A DNA stretch of 33,445 bases from Bauldia sp. Its GTDB lineage: Bacteria; Pseudomonadota; Alphaproteobacteria; Rhizobiales; Kaistiaceae. The notes beneath the pieces were generated by a model, which saw only the letters and a program-made list of their open reading frames with translations, made no database searches and was not told where the DNA came from. Shown here one piece after another: positions 32,806 to 33,445 of the stretch; the first letter of the stretch is position 1; each line of letters opens with the position of its first letter. Both the position numbers and the translations under genes were made by a program. The stretch is taken from the NCBI RefSeq assembly GCF_020442045.1, contig NZ_JAGRLA010000078.1, positions 1 to 33,445 of the forward strand, in the 5' to 3' direction.

Positions 32806-33445
32806 ATGCTGCAATCAAAGTGCAGCGGCGCTCCGGTTGTCCCGGAACGCCGCGGTGTCAAAAAAGAGGGAACTGTTTGGAAGGCAGTGGCATCCCTCTT
32901 GCTCTCGACAGCAGTCTTGGCTCCGTCATCTGCATTGGCGGAGCCGGGCGAGATCACGGTGTGGCGTCACATCGGCGATCTCCAGGCAGAGATGGACACA
33001 TTCGCTTCGTTCGTCAAGGGCTTTAACGAGTCGCAAAGTGACTGGAAAATCAAGTGGGAAGAGCTTCCGCAGAAGTCGTATAGCGACTCCATCAACGCGG
33101 CTGCGCTCTCCAACAACCTCCCTTGCGTGATCGATGTCGATGGCCCGCTGATTCCGAACTACGCTTGGTCGGGGAATCTGATTTCGCTCGATGACTACAT
33201 GACGCCCGAACTTCGTTCGGAGATGCTGCCGTCGACCATCGGCAGCTACAACGGCAACGTCTATGGCCTGGGGCAGTTCGAGGCCTCCCTGGCCATCTGG
33301 GCTCGCAAGAGCGTGCTCGAGAAATACGGAATTCGCATCCCCACCGGCGTCGACGATCCGTGGAGCAAGGACGAATTCGACGCGGCTCTTGCCACGCTGA
33401 AGGACTCCGGCGAATTCGAGACGGCCATCGACCTGTTCACCTTCT
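32806..33445 (+). CDS. Sugar ABC transporter solute-binding protein (family 1), 5' part
   Basis: Runs off the right edge; about 213 residues are visible. The ATG at 32806 has AGGAG 6 nt upstream. The N terminus is long and basic (MLQSKCSGAPVVPERRGVKK) and is followed by a signal hydrophobic stretch (VWKAVASLLLSTAVLAPSSALA), with a cut near ALA|EP at residue 45. The mature part begins GEITVWRHIGDLQAEMDTF and has LPCVIDVDGPLIPNYAWSGNLISLDDYM and NGNVYGLGQFEASLAIWARKSVLEKYGI, typical of family-1 binding proteins. It is probably the first transporter gene of a third sugar ABC operon under the LacI regulator. Confidence 0.93.
   Translation, partial: MLQSKCSGAPVVPERRGVKKEGTVWKAVASLLLSTAVLAPSSALAEPGEITVWRHIGDLQAEMDTFASFVKGFNESQSDWKIKWEELPQKSYSDSINAAALSNNLPCVIDVDGPLIPNYAWSGNLISLDDYMTPELRSEMLPSTIGSYNGNVYGLGQFEASLAIWARKSVLEKYGIRIPTGVDDPWSKDEFDAALATLKDSGEFETAIDLFTF

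Overview
The window is high-GC DNA typical of an alphaproteobacterium, probably Hyphomicrobiales-like. This rests on the 23S/5S sequences, the FixJ-type regulator, the density of MalFGK-type sugar ABC operons, and GC-rich codon use that leaves long open antisense frames. No species can be named from sequence alone.

Layout. 1-616 is the end of an rRNA operon: 23S 3' end, spacer stem-loop, 5S and a strong intrinsic terminator. 694-2056 holds two divergent cyclic-nucleotide-binding-domain genes, one with a small membrane domain. 2093-3439 encodes an exported DUF1254/DUF1214 protein. 3624-8128 is a minus-strand operon of a Tat-signal L-isoaspartate methyltransferase-like protein, a large membrane protein with a spermidine-synthase-like core, and an exported alpha/beta-hydrolase-like protein. 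8619-16160 is a minus-strand sugar operon: solute-binding protein, two permeases, ATPase, an unrecognised 478-aa protein, a sugar 3-epimerase-like TIM barrel and a zinc alcohol dehydrogenase. Upstream of it on the same strand, 16472-18223 encodes an unusual cytoplasmic fusion of a winged helix and a complete family-1 solute-binding-protein domain. Divergent from this, 18665-25984 is a second sugar operon: RpiR regulator, class II aldolase, solute-binding protein, two permeases, FGGY kinase, ATPase. 25985-26472 is non-coding and carries the start of a dead IS481-family transposase. 26473-29929 is a two-component system plus a secreted HbpS/GlcG-like protein and a secreted ankyrin protein. 30003-31193 is a CynX-like MFS exporter or importer. 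From 31614 a promoter with an overlapping perfect operator drives a LacI regulator and the start of a third solute-binding protein, which runs off the right edge.

How the genes may work together. The two large divergent sugar operons contain complementary enzymes. A dehydrogenase and a ketose 3-epimerase are in one; a sugar kinase and a sugar-phosphate aldolase are in the other. Together they could form one route from polyol or sugar to ketose, epimerised ketose, ketose phosphate, and DHAP plus an aldehyde. Each operon has a strong stem-loop between the solute-binding-protein gene and the first permease gene, as expected for raising binding-protein expression. The most novel candidate is the winged-helix/solute-binding-protein fusion. 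It looks like a one-component sensor built from a transporter-type binding protein and sits between the two operons, next to AT-rich DNA full of inverted repeats.
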